Positions 33,405 through 44,342 of a DNA stretch of 64,000 nt are shown here, piece by piece; the stretch's first letter is position 1; the number at the start of each line of letters is the position of its first letter. This stretch comes from Bathynomus jamesi (taxonomy: Eukaryota; Arthropoda; Malacostraca; Isopoda; Cirolanidae). A program made the position numbers and the translations under genes. The stretch lies in assembly GCA_023014485.1 (NCBI GenBank), contig JAJOZX010012026.1:1-64000 (forward strand). Reading direction: 5' to 3'. A model generated the notes under the pieces. The model was not told the origin of the DNA. It worked only from the letters and a program-made list of their open reading frames with translations, and searched no databases.

Positions 33405-36400
33405 TAGGCCAGGCTGAAACTCAAGATAGAATTAATCAGAGTCATTAACAGTTGGCTTTTGATATAAAAATAAGATTCCTGAAAAAAATAATTGGTGGCC
33501 ACCACCGTGTGTCCAGCCACCCCCGTTTTTGTAAAAACATCTAATGCCACACTAGTAAAATCAGGAAAATGGCAATCTCTCTTCTTCTGAACATGGTAGA
33601 GAGATGGTTTGCATAACAAAAGATGCAGAATTTGATTTAGAACAAATTATTTAGAGTGGTATTTTTTCATAAAACCTTTAGTTTTTGAGTTATTTTAGAA
33701 AAACTAATTTTTGGGGCCCATAGACCCCCTTTCGACGGACCTTAGTGACAAAAGAAATTCTAAAATAAGCATGATTTGGCTTTTTGATTACTAACATTGC
33801 CCTAAAAGGATGTTGACATGGACATAGTGATCACATGATATGACTTTTCCTTGTTATCTTGCATCCATTATGCTTGATTAAAGAATAGAGGGGTGGGGCT
33901 GCTTCATGAACTTTTTTTAAACGTAATAAATTGAAAACTTGTTGTTTTTTTCAGGTGCCTTTGTTATAAGTTTCCAACTGCAATTTGTCATTGAATTCAA
34001 CATTTGCAATATAAAGTATGACTTCTACAAGGAAAACAGTTGCTAAAGTACTTGGTGATGTACGTTTTATGCCAGCAGAACAGTTTCCTTTAGGGAAATT
34101 GCCTATGTTGAAGCAAGTTATTGAAAGGTGTTTGTGTTTCGGAGACTATAAAACAGATGCTGTACTGAGAGCTACTTCTGAGGAATTGCATAAATTGTGG
34201 GTCACACATAATGTTTATCCAATATCAGTAAATGCCATACAGAGCCAACTGAAAACCCAAATAAAGGAATTCAACCGCCTTCTGAAGTATGACAAAAAGA
34301 AAAGGGGACCTAAATATCATCAAGATCTGGATGATTTTCTGAAAACTGTAAACGTTTTATTTGACATATATCAACATGATCACAAACTGTTGGCAGATAC
34401 AGAGAAAAGCACTTACTAAAAATGACTGAATCTGATTACCAGTTTTATGAGGTAGGTCTGTTGATTGAATTTCAAGTTGTAAATTATTAATTAATATTAA
34501 TTAATTATCAATTATTAATATTATCAATTATTAATAATTTGCTACAATTTTTAAAGTGCATTTAATAAGTTAGTAATATCAATAATACACTATTAATGAT
34601 GTTAATGATAAGTAATATTTTAGTATTTTCTCATTTTCGTAAGAATTTCAATTTACATATAGAGACCCATAGATAAAAGATACATTATAGTGTAATGAAA
34701 TATAATCACTTTGTAGGACCAGAAAACAACTAGACATGGTTACTGTACCCTGAAAGAAGTCCCAGAAACAGCCACTGACTTAAAATTCAAATCACGGGTT
34801 ATTCAATCTCAAAAAGCAAAAGAATCAGTTCCTCCTCCTCTCATCCTCCTGAACCTATGGACATTCCTGAGTTGACAGATAGCGACAGTTGTAATGATTC
34901 ATTTGATGCAGACTATGTTCCAGAAGTCTCAACATTACAGAACAGAACTAGATTACGCTCATTAGCTGAAGCATGTGACAGGTATAGTACTGAAAGATAA
35001 ATCTTTTAATACAGCTTAAAGTGAAATCATTGTGACTAAGAGATTAAGATTACCAAAAATTATTCATTGACAATAGATATGTAAATCTACTTTAAATATC
35101 CTAACAGATATCAAGTAAGTGATAGAGCAGGAGCGGCTATTGGTTCTGCTACATTGGTGGACTTTGGAGTAATCACCCCAGATAACATACAAAATGTTAT
35201 TGATAAGTATATTTTTAATCACTCTAGATATTACATTTCTTAGCTTCTGCTATAAGTTCTAAATCACCAGATTTACTATTATTTTTAATTAGCGTCAAAA
35301 TTTCTATTTTGTATTTATATTAATTAGTTTCAAACAGGACACTGACATTTGTATTTTGTATAATGCTAATGCAGTAATGCATGGCCAATATTTTTGAAAT
35401 ACTTTTCAGAAACAAGTTGAGAAGGGAGAGAGCTAAATTGAGAGCTGAAAGGAAGAAGTGATATTTGAAAAAGTGACTGGCATTGGCTTTGATGGTAGAA
35501 AGGATGCTACACTTGCTGTTAACAAAGTAAATGAAAAGTATTATACATCCACAATCCTAGAGGAACATTATGTCATTACTGGAGAGCCAGGTAAATGGAA
35601 ATGATTGTCATACAGTTATAGGCGTTATGCTGTTATATTACTGTACTATAAAGTAATATTTCAATTACTTAAAAAATTTTCTTTTTAAATTTAAGTGACA
35701 ACTGTCCAGTTAACTTTATTCCTTCCTTTTTCATTTTTATTTAATTGTAAAATTAATTACATTTATTTTCAGATGATTTCTACCTCGACCATTTCACCCC
35801 GGAGTGGCAAAGGCATTGACATTGCTCATGGCATTTATAAGATCATTAAAGGGACAGAACTTGAGGCCAAATTAAACTTAGTTAAAGCAGATGGGACAAA
35901 TACTAACACAGGACATATGCATGGGTCAATCAGATATTTGGAAATGTTTTTAGGGCAACCTCTTCAGTGGGATATTTGTCTTCTGCATCTAAATGAATTG
36001 CCACTTAGACACATCTTCATAACTTTAGATGGGACAACAAAAAGTCCAGACAAATTTTCTGGCCCTATTGGTTCTCAGCTCAATGGGGATGTGTCAGAAT
36101 GGAATGTTGTGGACTTCAAATCTATACCTTATCCTGCATTTGTGCTTCTACCAAATGAGGTGGTCAATAATTTATCAACAGACCAATACTATGGATACTG
36201 CATCTGCTGGGCAATTATTACTGGTGAAGTGGATGAAGACCTTGCACTCTTAGAAGTTGGCCTGCTAAATCACTCTCGATGGCTCACCTTAGCCTGTAGA
36301 ATTCTTCGCTTTTATGTTTCACAAAAAAGACCTAGTAAGAACCTCAAAATCATAGTAGAATTCATCATCAAAGTATACTTTCACAGTTGGTTCAATATCA

Positions 36401-37606
36401 AAGCTAATAAGAGGCTAAGTGATGGGTCAAGAAACCTATTCAATATGATCCAAAGAGTAAATAAATTCCCTGACAGGAAAATTAGAGAAATTTGTTATGA
36501 CGTATTAAACAATAACAGCTATTTTGCTCATGGTGAAAATATTTTAGTTGGAATGCTGGCTGATGAAGATGAAGAGGTGAGGAGGTGAGGAGGTGTGCTG
36601 TCAATAAAGTTCTGTGTCTGAGGGGAGTTATAGAGGATTTTGATGATGAATCTGGTAGTAGCAATGATTTTGCAGGTGGAATAATTGAAAGTGATGATGA
36701 GAATGAAGAGGATCATGAAGGTGGTACTGATGAATATCCTGCTATAGATGAGAATGTTAGGGTCTTTAGAAAGCCAATCATCAATTTCAAAGCTTCTGTA
36801 TACCACAAGCTGTCTGCTATGTCCCAATGGGAAACTGTTCCACCTGTATTAAAAGAATTCAGTAATGATGAACTGCGTGATATCATTAATACCGCATTGA
36901 AACTGGATCACGAGTGCCACAGTCAGAATGTTGAAAGGCACATCAAGCTTGTCACTGAAGCATCCTTGGCTGTTGTAGGTCATGAGCGTAGAGATGGTCT
37001 TATTAGAAACAAAATTAGATCACGTAAATTAATGAAAGATTTTGTGTCTAAAAAATATTTTGAGTTCTAGATTATTTATCATGCTAAAATATGACAAAAT
37101 GACAATTTGTTAATTGTATAATTTAATGTTTGGTGTTTTGGAATGTCAAAAAGCATTTTCAATGAATTTAAAATGGCTGATTTTGATTGATTTTCATTGC
37201 TGATTGAAAACCACTAATACATGTCAATTTGCAGCTTGAGAATGTTTTATTGTGTTGACATTCAGTTGAAAGGGGGTCTATGGGCCCAAAAAATTAGTTT
37301 TTCTAAAATAACTCAAAAACTAAAGGTTTTATGAAAAAATACCACTCCTAATAATTTATTCTAAATCAAATTCTGCATCTTTTGGTATGCAAACCATCTC
37401 TCTAGCATTTTCAGAAGAAGAGATATTGCCATTTTCCTGATTTGCTAGTGCAGCATTAGATGTTTTTACAAAAATGGGGGTGGCTGGACACACGTTGGTG
37501 GCTACCAATTATTTTTTTCAGGAATCTTATTTTTATATCAAAAGCCAACTGTTAGTCACTCTGATAAATTAAAATCAAACAAAAATTATAGTTTCAGCCC
37601 GGCCTA
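33405..37606 (+). mobile_element. Long-TIR DNA transposon, copy 2
   Basis: A 4.2-kb element with ends TAGGCCAGGCTGAAACTC and GTTTCAGCCCGGCCTA and ~330-bp terminal inverted repeats (about 33405-33735 and 37270-37606). It sits in the BEL integrase gene: 'EIENVV' before and 'NNRPLTYV' after make one continuous BEL reading. TGTTGTAA occurs at 33397-33404 and again at 37610-37617, an 8-bp target duplication if three extra bases at the right end belong to the element. It is nearly identical to copy 1. Confidence 0.9.
34018..37070 (+). pseudogene. Long-TIR transposase, copy 2 (five exons)
   Basis: Inferred exons 34018-34451, 34717-34981, 35108-35206, 35410-35590 and 35773-37070, all with GT...AG introns. 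Exon 1 starts 'MTSTRKTVAKVLGDVRFMPA'. Exon 2 joins as '...YQFYE' to 'DQKTTRHGYC'. Exon 4 has 'VTGIGFDGRKDATLAV' and ends '...YVITGEP'; exon 5 continues 'DDFYLDHFTP' and then must shift frame to 'RSGKGIDIAHGIYKII'. The conserved core is 'DGTNTNTGHMHGSIRYLEMF', 'DICLLHLNELPLRHIFITLD' and 'GLLNHSRWLTLACRILRFY'. Lesions: an A lost in exon 1 near 34405, the shift near 35800 (also in copy 1), and an 8-bp duplication near 36588. The neighbour at 44063-47110 encodes a related protein. Confidence 0.8.
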
Positions 37607-38292
37607 AATTGTTGTAAATAACAGACCTCTTACTTATGTAAGGGATAATATTAATGATGTAGAGCCTCTCACCCCAAAATCATTTGATTAAGGGAGAAGT
37701 CATTAATCTTCTACCTGATTACAATATCTCCTTGGATGATCCACCTTGGAGTGATGATAATCATGATTTGCAAAATAGATTATCACAAATAACAAATATA
37801 AAAACAAAATTTAAAAAGCAATGGAGTGATGAATACCTTGTTGGGTTGAGAGAAAGGCATAAATATATACAAAACAAAGACTGGGTTAATGAAATCAGGG
37901 TAGGAGCTGTAGTTCTAATTAGACAAAATACACCAAGACAGTGTTGGCCATTAGGTAGAGTTTTAGAACTAAAAACCGGGGAAGATGGATTAACCAGGGT
38001 TGTAAAACTTAAAACTGCCTCAGGTGAAACTATGAGAGATGTATCACTCTTATACCCACTAGAAGTAGGACCAACTACTGTTAACAAAAATGATCATGAA
38101 GATGAATCTATGATAGATTCTGATGATGATCAAAATTTGACCCAAACTATACCAAACCTAACCTGTTCAATAAATGATGTAACTAGTCCTACTACTACAA
38201 TAACCTATACCACAAATAGTAGACCACAACGTTCAACTGCTCTACGAGCTAGGCAGATGTTACAACAAAAGATAAGGGCTGGAGTATTGTAA
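37607..38292 (+). pseudogene. BEL integrase C-terminal part
   Basis: Continues the BEL pol gene after the inserted transposon with 'NNRPLTYVRDNINDVEPLTP', then the DUF5641-type C-terminal domain at 37684-38100: 'KQWSDEYLVGLRERHKY', 'GAVVLIRQNTPRQCWPLGRV' and 'RVVKLKTASGETMRDVSLLY'. It ends in a basic tail 'RPQRSTALRARQMLQQKI'. The domain is intact from the methionine at 37684 to the stop. Confidence 0.88.
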
Positions 38293-38508
38293 TATTTCCT
38301 TTGGAAAATAAATTAAAATGCAACACCATTTCATTTTGGAAAGGGTGAGGACTTTATAAAATGCTACATTTTATATTAAAAAGTGAGGAAAAACAAAAAT
38401 GGAATAACAAATAAAACATAAATTATAGGTAATCTAAGATGAGTTAACAAATATTAAAGAAAAAATTGGGTTTCACATGCAATTTTTCATTTCTGGCTGG
38501 CCCCAATG

Positions 38509-39047
38509 TGTGGAAAATTTGGGAGTACCGAAATGGAAGACCCACCTAATCTGGATAAGCCATATTGAATTAAAATAAATAATAACAATAAAAATAACTC
38601 AGGAGAACATGAACTCTTGCTGAGAAAAATTAAAAAGATACCAACAAAGAAACAAATATGGGATGAAAAGAAAAAAAGATCCCATAGCTAGAAATAGCAA
38701 CACGGTTTTGGGAAGAAGAAGAAGAAAAAGATCGGCATAAGCTGAATAATAGGGAGGACAAAAAAAACGTAAGACGAGGGAGCCGGAATAAAAATGTTCA
38801 TTATTGGTGTTAAGAAATAAAAAACATATATAGTTTCAAGGTAAGAAGTTCATAAATTTCCCTTCAGTTATTAAATTTAGGTTAAATAAGCTGACATTTC
38901 AGCTGTAATTGTTTAACAAAAGAGTATGGAAATCCTGTTTATGGACAAATAGTTAGGCTGGTTCATCTTTGGCCTAGGTCTTCCATCTCCAACGTAGCCT
39001 AGGTTGTGTTTAGGCTAATCTGGTTGGAGCAGGACCTATTTTTTCCA
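38509..39047 (+). repeat. 3' LTR of BEL
   Basis: Direct repeat of 27652-28199, ending at the CR1 sequence that resumes with 'tacctctatcatatcacc'. Confidence 0.85.
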
Positions 39048-39052
39048 TATAC

Positions 39053-39272
39053 CTCTATCATATCACCCCTTAACCTCCTCCTTTTTAATGAGAACATGTT
39101 TAGATACGCCAGTCTTTCCTTATATGTCAATTGTCTTAGAGACGGGATCATTCTTGTTGCTCGTTTCTGTACTTTTTCCAGTTTTTCAATATCTTGTATC
39201 AAATAGGGACCTAAATTGAATACAGTATTCAAGGAGGGGTCTCACATATGAAATGTATAGTTGCTTTATAAT
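39053..39272 (-). pseudogene. CR1 LINE, right part of split element (a)
   Basis: The minus strand reads 'EKVQKRATRMIPSLRQLTYK', 'LAYLNMFSLKRRRLRGDMIE', the region just before the C-terminus found at 27395-27646. A 209-bp MITE separates it from the earlier part at 39490-40140. Confidence 0.88.
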
Positions 39273-39481
39273 TAGGCTGACCATATTTCCTTGAGACAAA
39301 AACGGGACATTGGGATGGCAAAAAAGGGACGGGGGTTATGTAATATTGTATTCATGAAAAAGTAAGTACATAAACATATTGAGCTTACAATTATTCTTCA
39401 GTGACAGAACCCATACAGAACCCATAAAAAAAATGGTACTGTCCCGTTCAAAACGGTACGTATGGTCACTTGGTCAGCCTA
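39273..39481. mobile_element. 209-bp MITE with 8-bp target duplication
   Basis: Ends TAGGCTGACCATATTTCC and, on the other side, ...TGGTCAGCCTA. TTTATAAT flanks both sides (39265-39272 and 39482-39489). The 8-bp duplication suggests hAT or another 8-bp superfamily. No coding capacity. It lies in the CR1 reverse transcriptase. Confidence 0.88.
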
Positions 39482-39489
39482 TTTATAAT

Positions 39490-40140
39490 ATTGGGTGATT
39501 TGTATTCAATGTGTCTCTGCATGAGATTGAGTCTAGCATTTGCTTTATTTCTGATTTCCACACAGTGATTTGAGGGTTTAAGTTCATTAGTCACAGTGAC
39601 ACCCAAGTCTTTCTCTTTATCATCATTTTTAATCCAAATTCCATTCATATTGTATTCAAATTCTGGATTTTTTGGCCCAATATGCATAACCTTGCACTTA
39701 TCAACATTAAATCTCATCTCCCACTTATCTGCCCAGGCTGTTACTCTAAGTCTTTTTGTATTGTCATTGCTACTGCTACTGACTTAACATTATGGCCTAA
39801 TTTTGTATCATCAGCAAATTTTGAGGTTTTACATGATAGGCCTTTCTCTAGATCATTTATATAGACAACAAAAAGCAGAGGTCCCAGCACAGATCCCTGT
39901 GGGCCTCCGCTCAATATGGGTCTCCAAGTAGACTTATTTCCATTTAGATGAACTCTGTTTTCTGTTTCTCAGCCATTCTTCTCTCCAGTCAGCTATATGA
40001 CCTCTTATAACATGGTCTCTAACTTTTACCAACAATCTTGCATGAGGAACAGTATCAAATGCCTTTGCAAATCTAAGTATACTATATCTACTGGCTCTTT
40101 ATTGTCCAAATGCAATAGGAGTCCATCATAAAATTCAAGA
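39490..40140 (-). pseudogene. CR1 LINE, right part of split element (b)
   Basis: The minus strand reads 'NKEPVDIVYLDLQ', 'LSGGPQGSVLGPLLFVVYIN', 'TSKFADDTKLGHNV' (catalytic FADD) and 'MRFNVDKCKVMHIGPKN' with 'DKEKDLGVTVTNELKPS'. It is frameshifted in places. It begins at a hairpin at 40141, so the 5' part of the LINE is missing. Confidence 0.88.
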
Positions 40141-40300
40141 TGCCCATTGAAGGCCCAGTTAGGTCAACTGTATGCCCTTGACAATTGGTTAGGTTGTCAT
40201 GTTATTTTTGTTAAAACTAACAAAAATAACACAACTTAACCTAACCAATTGTCAAGGGCATACAGTTGACCTAACCAGGCCTTCAATGGCAGACATCAGA
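40141..40300. repeat. Hairpin with TTAGG-like arms
   Basis: The arms contain 'cagttaggtcaactgtatgc' and 'gacaattggttaggtt' with inverted copies and a short loop near 40215. A half arm repeats at 40308-40335. Confidence 0.85.
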
Positions 40301-40399
40301 ATAACATTGAAGGCCTAGTTAGGTCAACTGTATACCGTTTTTATATTTTTTTCAGAAATTTTTTTTTAAAAATGGTGTGCGTTATTTAGATATCCATCT

Positions 40400-40985
40400 T
40401 GAAAACCTTTATATTGAAAATTTGGATCAGGTTAAGAATAGCAAACCCAAAATTCAACAAGTTAAGAATGGCAAACCTAATATTTCAACAGGGAAAAATA
40501 CTTCGAAAAAAAAAATATGCTCCACTATTTCCATATAGCCAACTGATGGGGTTGTACTTGTATCAACTAAACCGAACACCCATACTTGATATGCGGGATA
40601 TTTTTGCTACCCGCACATGAAGGGTAGCAAAAATAACTGAATGCCCGGTTAGGTTAATTGAATGCCCTGTTAGGTCAACTGAATACCTGGTTAGGTTCAC
40701 CGAGTGCCCAGTTAGGTCAACTGTATGCCCATGATGATTGATTAGGTTTAGTCATGATATTTTCGTTAAAACTAATGAATCTATCACGACTAAACCTAAC
40801 CAATCATCAAGGGTGTACAGTAGACCTAAATGGGCATTCAAATTTTATCCTATGTAAATAATGGTTTTTACAAAATTCTCCATGTTAAGAATAGCAAACC
40901 CAAAAGTTTCCATGTCAAGAATAGGGAACCCAAAATTATCCATGTCAAGAATAGCAAACCCAACACCCTATGGGTTCGCTATTCT
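40400..40985. repeat. Degenerate ~30-bp repeats around a hairpin
   Basis: 'aagaatagcaaaccca'-type units occur at 40433-40490 and three or more times at 40887-40990, on the two sides of a second TTAGG-like hairpin (about 40640-40835). No coding region recognised. Confidence 0.65.
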
Positions 40986-41064
40986 TAACGTGATCCAAAA
41001 ATTTCATAAAAATCTGACCATAAATAAATTACACAGTGTGTGCTTTTGCTTTAGGTGCACCGTG

Positions 41065-41215
41065 ATCTCAAATTTTCTAAGAAGTGCTTAGAGGCTAGAA
41101 ATAGAGCAAATAAAATGTTACCGTAGGTATTATTATGAGGAATGTTAGTTACAAGAATAAGAAAGTCATCTGTAAATTATATAATTCTTATGTTAGGCCT
41201 CACTTAGAATACTGC
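41065..41215 (+). pseudogene. CR1-type LINE fragment
   Basis: The plus strand reads 'DLKFSKKCLEARNRANKML', then in other frames 'RNVSYKNKKVICKLYNSYVR' and 'PHLEYCIH'. It ends abruptly at another LINE. Confidence 0.75.
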
Positions 41216-42150
41216 ATTCATTATAATGCTAAACAATATAAACTGTAACCAAGGAAGCTCTGTCCTGTCATTTGCGGATGATACCAGAATACTAAGACCA
41301 ATTACAGAAAAAGATGACTGTGCAGAGCTACAAAAAGATCTACAAACTATATATGCATAGGTAGATGCAAACAATATGGCCTTCAATGAAGACAAATTTG
41401 AACTAATTAAGTATGGACCAAATAAATGCCTAAAAGAACAATTCAACTACACTGGACCCACAGGAAAGGATATTGTACAAACTGATCATGTAAGGGATCT
41501 GGGGATTATATTATCTGAAGATGCAACATTAAACAGGCACATTGACAAAATAACCTCATCATGCAAACAACTAATAGAATATATACTGAGGACATTCAGA
41601 ACTAGAGACAGTATGACCATGCTTACCCTGTGGAAATCACTTATTCTTTCATGCATCAACTACTACTCTCAATTATGGTTTCCCCACAAACAGAATGAAT
41701 TGCAAAATTGAGGGCCTATAAAGAACCTTTACTTCATATATTAAACAACCTGATGAGCAGCAGGTGAGTAAAAAACAAATTAAACTACTGGGATAGGCTC
41801 AGAGACCTTGACCTTTACTCCATAGAGAGGAGGTTTAAGAAATACATCCTGATCTATACCTGGAAAATTCTAGAAGGGCTTTTAGTTAGCTACCCCCAAT
41901 ACTGAACAAATTGTGCCCACCTCAACAAGAACTGGCAGAATGTGTCAAAAACATCACCTCCCACTAAATAGCCTGAAAAAGGATTCAAACCCTTCAATAT
42001 AACAGTATCTCTAGGCAGGGTTCTCACCTGTTTAACTCCTTGCCTCAGTACCTTAGTACAGTCCCAGCTGATACTTTTAAGAAATATTTGGACATGTTTT
42101 TAGCCAATATACCCAACCAGGTTAATATGTTTTAAATGACATGGGCTGGA
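41216..42150 (+). pseudogene. Jockey/CR1-group LINE reverse transcriptase, 3' part
   Basis: The plus strand has 'LSFADDTRILRPI' (catalytic FADD), 'NNMAFNEDKFELIKYGPN', 'QTDHVRDLGIILSEDATLN' and 'WKSLILSCINYYSQLWF', then out-of-frame pieces ending near 'IPNQVNMF'. It differs from the CR1 pieces nearby (different spacing after FADD). The 5' half is missing. Confidence 0.82.
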
Positions 42151-42235
42151 CCTACAAATCAAAATAACTTTTTATGAGGTAGTTTTAGTCACTTTATTCA
42201 AATTTGTCACTCATTTTTGTGCAAACTATTGTAGA

Positions 42236-42266
42236 AAATAATAATAATAATAATAATAATAATATA
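42236..42266 (+). repeat. (AAT)n microsatellite, likely LINE tail
   Basis: About nine AAT/ATA units directly after the LINE 3' region; many LINEs end in such simple repeats. Confidence 0.75.
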
Positions 42267-42289
42267 AATATATATTTAGTGTATTTGTA

Positions 42290-42600
42290 TGTATGACATC
42301 ATGTTACTCTGCGACTTAATTAATTTGTTGGTTTCTGTTCTGGCTTTTTTTTTTCTAATTGGATTGTTTGGTGGTGTTTGTGATAAAATTATGACGTGCC
42401 ATTCTGCCATTCGTGTGGTTTCAACTTTGAGAACTTGATTCGTCATGTGCCCTAGATGAAGACAAAGCATTGGATATTTTTATCAATTTATTCAATTACT
42501 CTTCAAATATACGCGTCTCTCCAAACGTTGCTTCAGTCTTTCCAGAGATCTTCACGGCCCTGGAAGAGTTACATGATATCATTAACACGTAATTTACAAA
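42290..42600 (+). pseudogene. Merlin-like transposase N-terminal remnant
   Basis: A diverged copy of the sequence at 49390-49660 ('gagaacttgattcgtcatgtg' in 20-base pieces, then 'gatgaagacaaagcattgga'). The better copy reads a cysteine-rich N-terminus. Here only scattered codons remain. Confidence 0.5.
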
Positions 42601-43116
42601 TTATGTCATGAATGGTCAATTTTCAATATGTGAGCGTGTCTTCCACCATTTCTGACCAATTGTAAGTAAAAATTAATCAGCTGAGATTAGTATATTCTAA
42701 GAAAACTGACTGCCAATTGGTTCAGGGTCATACAGTCCGTAGATTCTAAGAAAACTGACTGCTAATTAGTTCAGGGTCATGCAGTCTTGCTTGTTTTTTG
42801 TTCTTTCACTACAGATTTGCTTGTGGGTACTTCTTTTATTTCTTTTGGTAACATTTAATTTTACTTTATTTCCATACAATAATATCTTGAAGTGAAAGTG
42901 ATACTGACATCGTGAGTAATGATTCTAGTGTCTTGAGTGTAGACCGTACCAATATGGCAAATAGGCCATCAGTGAGTGCTATCTCTGAAACCATTCATTT
43001 ATCGAACATATGGGCAGTGAAACACTTTTTCTTTTCAGATATGCAAGTTACCCATAAAATTTGAAGCTAAAGTACTATAAATAAAGGAAACTATTTTTGA
43101 TAGGGGACTTGTCTTG
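42601..43116. other. No gene recognised
   Basis: Contains a short direct repeat: 'attctaagaaaactgactgc' at about 42691 and 42737. Otherwise nothing recognised. Confidence 0.45.
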
Positions 43117-43120
43117 TTAA

Positions 43121-43366
43121 CCCTTTAACGACGGATGGTACCTTAAGGTCCACTAGAAATAACAATATAAATTGTACTACAATGCCTCGTTTTTATAAAT
43201 GTTTCTACATGTTTATATAGATATTATTTAAGTGTCGAGAAAGGAACCCAAAATGTGTATCATTTCAGTGACTAGTTACTAAAATATTTAGTTTTGAATA
43301 ACAATAAAACCTATACATTCTGGTAACAAGAGTGACTGCATATGCTGCAGACTCGTCCTTAAAGGG
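43121..43366. mobile_element. piggyBac-like MITE
   Basis: A 246-bp element between TTAA at 43117-43120 and 43367-43370. Ends are CCCTTTAACGACGGATGG and the complement of CCCTTTAAGGACGAGTC. TTAA duplication and CCC-starting terminal repeats are typical of the piggyBac superfamily. No coding region. Confidence 0.82.
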
Positions 43367-43370
43367 TTAA

Positions 43371-43823
43371 GAGACCTTCAAAACTTAAACCTCTGTTTAC
43401 TTTTTTTTTCTTTCAACTTCAGACCATTACTTTGGTCTTATATAATTATTTTAGGAAAATTTAATTAACATAATATTAAAGTACATTTCTCTCTCATTAA
43501 AATGATGCATAATATATCTAGCAAAGAACAATACCATCATTCCATAAAAAAAATTGAAAAGGTATGCAAATCTCAGAATTTGCAACATGTATGCGAAATA
43601 CACAGAATGTTGGATGGGTTAATTGAATGCCCAGTTAGGTCAACTATACGCCCTTGATGATTGGTTAGGTTGTGTCATGATATTTTCATTAGTTTAAACA
43701 AAAATGATGAGAGCAAACTTTTTTTAGTTAATTTTTAGGTGTTTTGCACATTTCCTGTAGTAATGCATTTATAAGATCTCTTAACATGAACATGTTAAGT
43801 TATGCTTTATTGTATAAAATGTA
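43371..43823. other. No gene; half copy of TTAGG-like hairpin arm
   Basis: 43618-43700 holds one arm of the hairpin family ('gcccagttaggtcaacta', 'gatgattggttaggttgtg') without the partner arm. The rest is not recognised. Confidence 0.5.
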
Positions 43824-44008
43824 GGCAAAAATATATTTTTCAAGTGTATTTTGGTGTGCTTTGTTTGAATGACCTTCATTTCTTATGCAAATGAACAGAA
43901 ATACAGTTGTCATTGCATGGCCCAAACACGTATTTCTGTTCATTTGCACAAGAAATGGTTATATTTTAACAGAGCATACCAAACTACACTAGAAAAATAT
44001 ATTTTTGA
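43824..44008. repeat. ~190-bp hairpin, family H, copy 2
   Basis: Arms with 'caaaaatatatttttcaagt' and 'caaatgaacagaaatac' and inverted partners around 43925. The outer arm parts match the other family members. Confidence 0.78.
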
Positions 44009-44342
44009 TTTCAACTTCAGGCCATGTCATTTGCGACATAATTACCCCTGACCAACCCACAGTAGGGTGCATTAAACGCCCCATGATTTTCAAAAAGTTG
44101 TTGGATTTTAATGTCTATTCCCTCAAATGTTACACTTGTTGGTAGAAGTATGTATGCAAAAAATAAATCAAATCGGAGGTGGTCCTGGGTGGCCACCGGC
44201 CACTTTTATATATTTAGTAGTGATGCACTGAATATTCGGCAAATATTCGGTATTACTTATAATACTAATATACAAATATTCGGTATTACTATACTTACAT
44301 TGATTGAAAGTTGAAAATGTATAAAACACAACGCCAATGTCA

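Larger units (their letters stand above)
27652..39047 (+). mobile_element. BEL/Pao LTR retrotransposon
   Basis: LTRs at 27652-28199 and 38509-39047 share >90% identity by eye and start TGTGGAAAATTTGGGAG. Internal region: gag, zinc knuckles, DUF1758-type protease, RT, RNase H, integrase and DUF5641-type C-terminus, all plus strand with several frameshifts. Flanks are TACACC on the left and TATACC on the right, an imperfect 6-bp target duplication. It interrupts a CR1 LINE and is itself interrupted by long-TIR transposon copy 2. Without that insertion it is ~7.2 kb. Confidence 0.92.
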
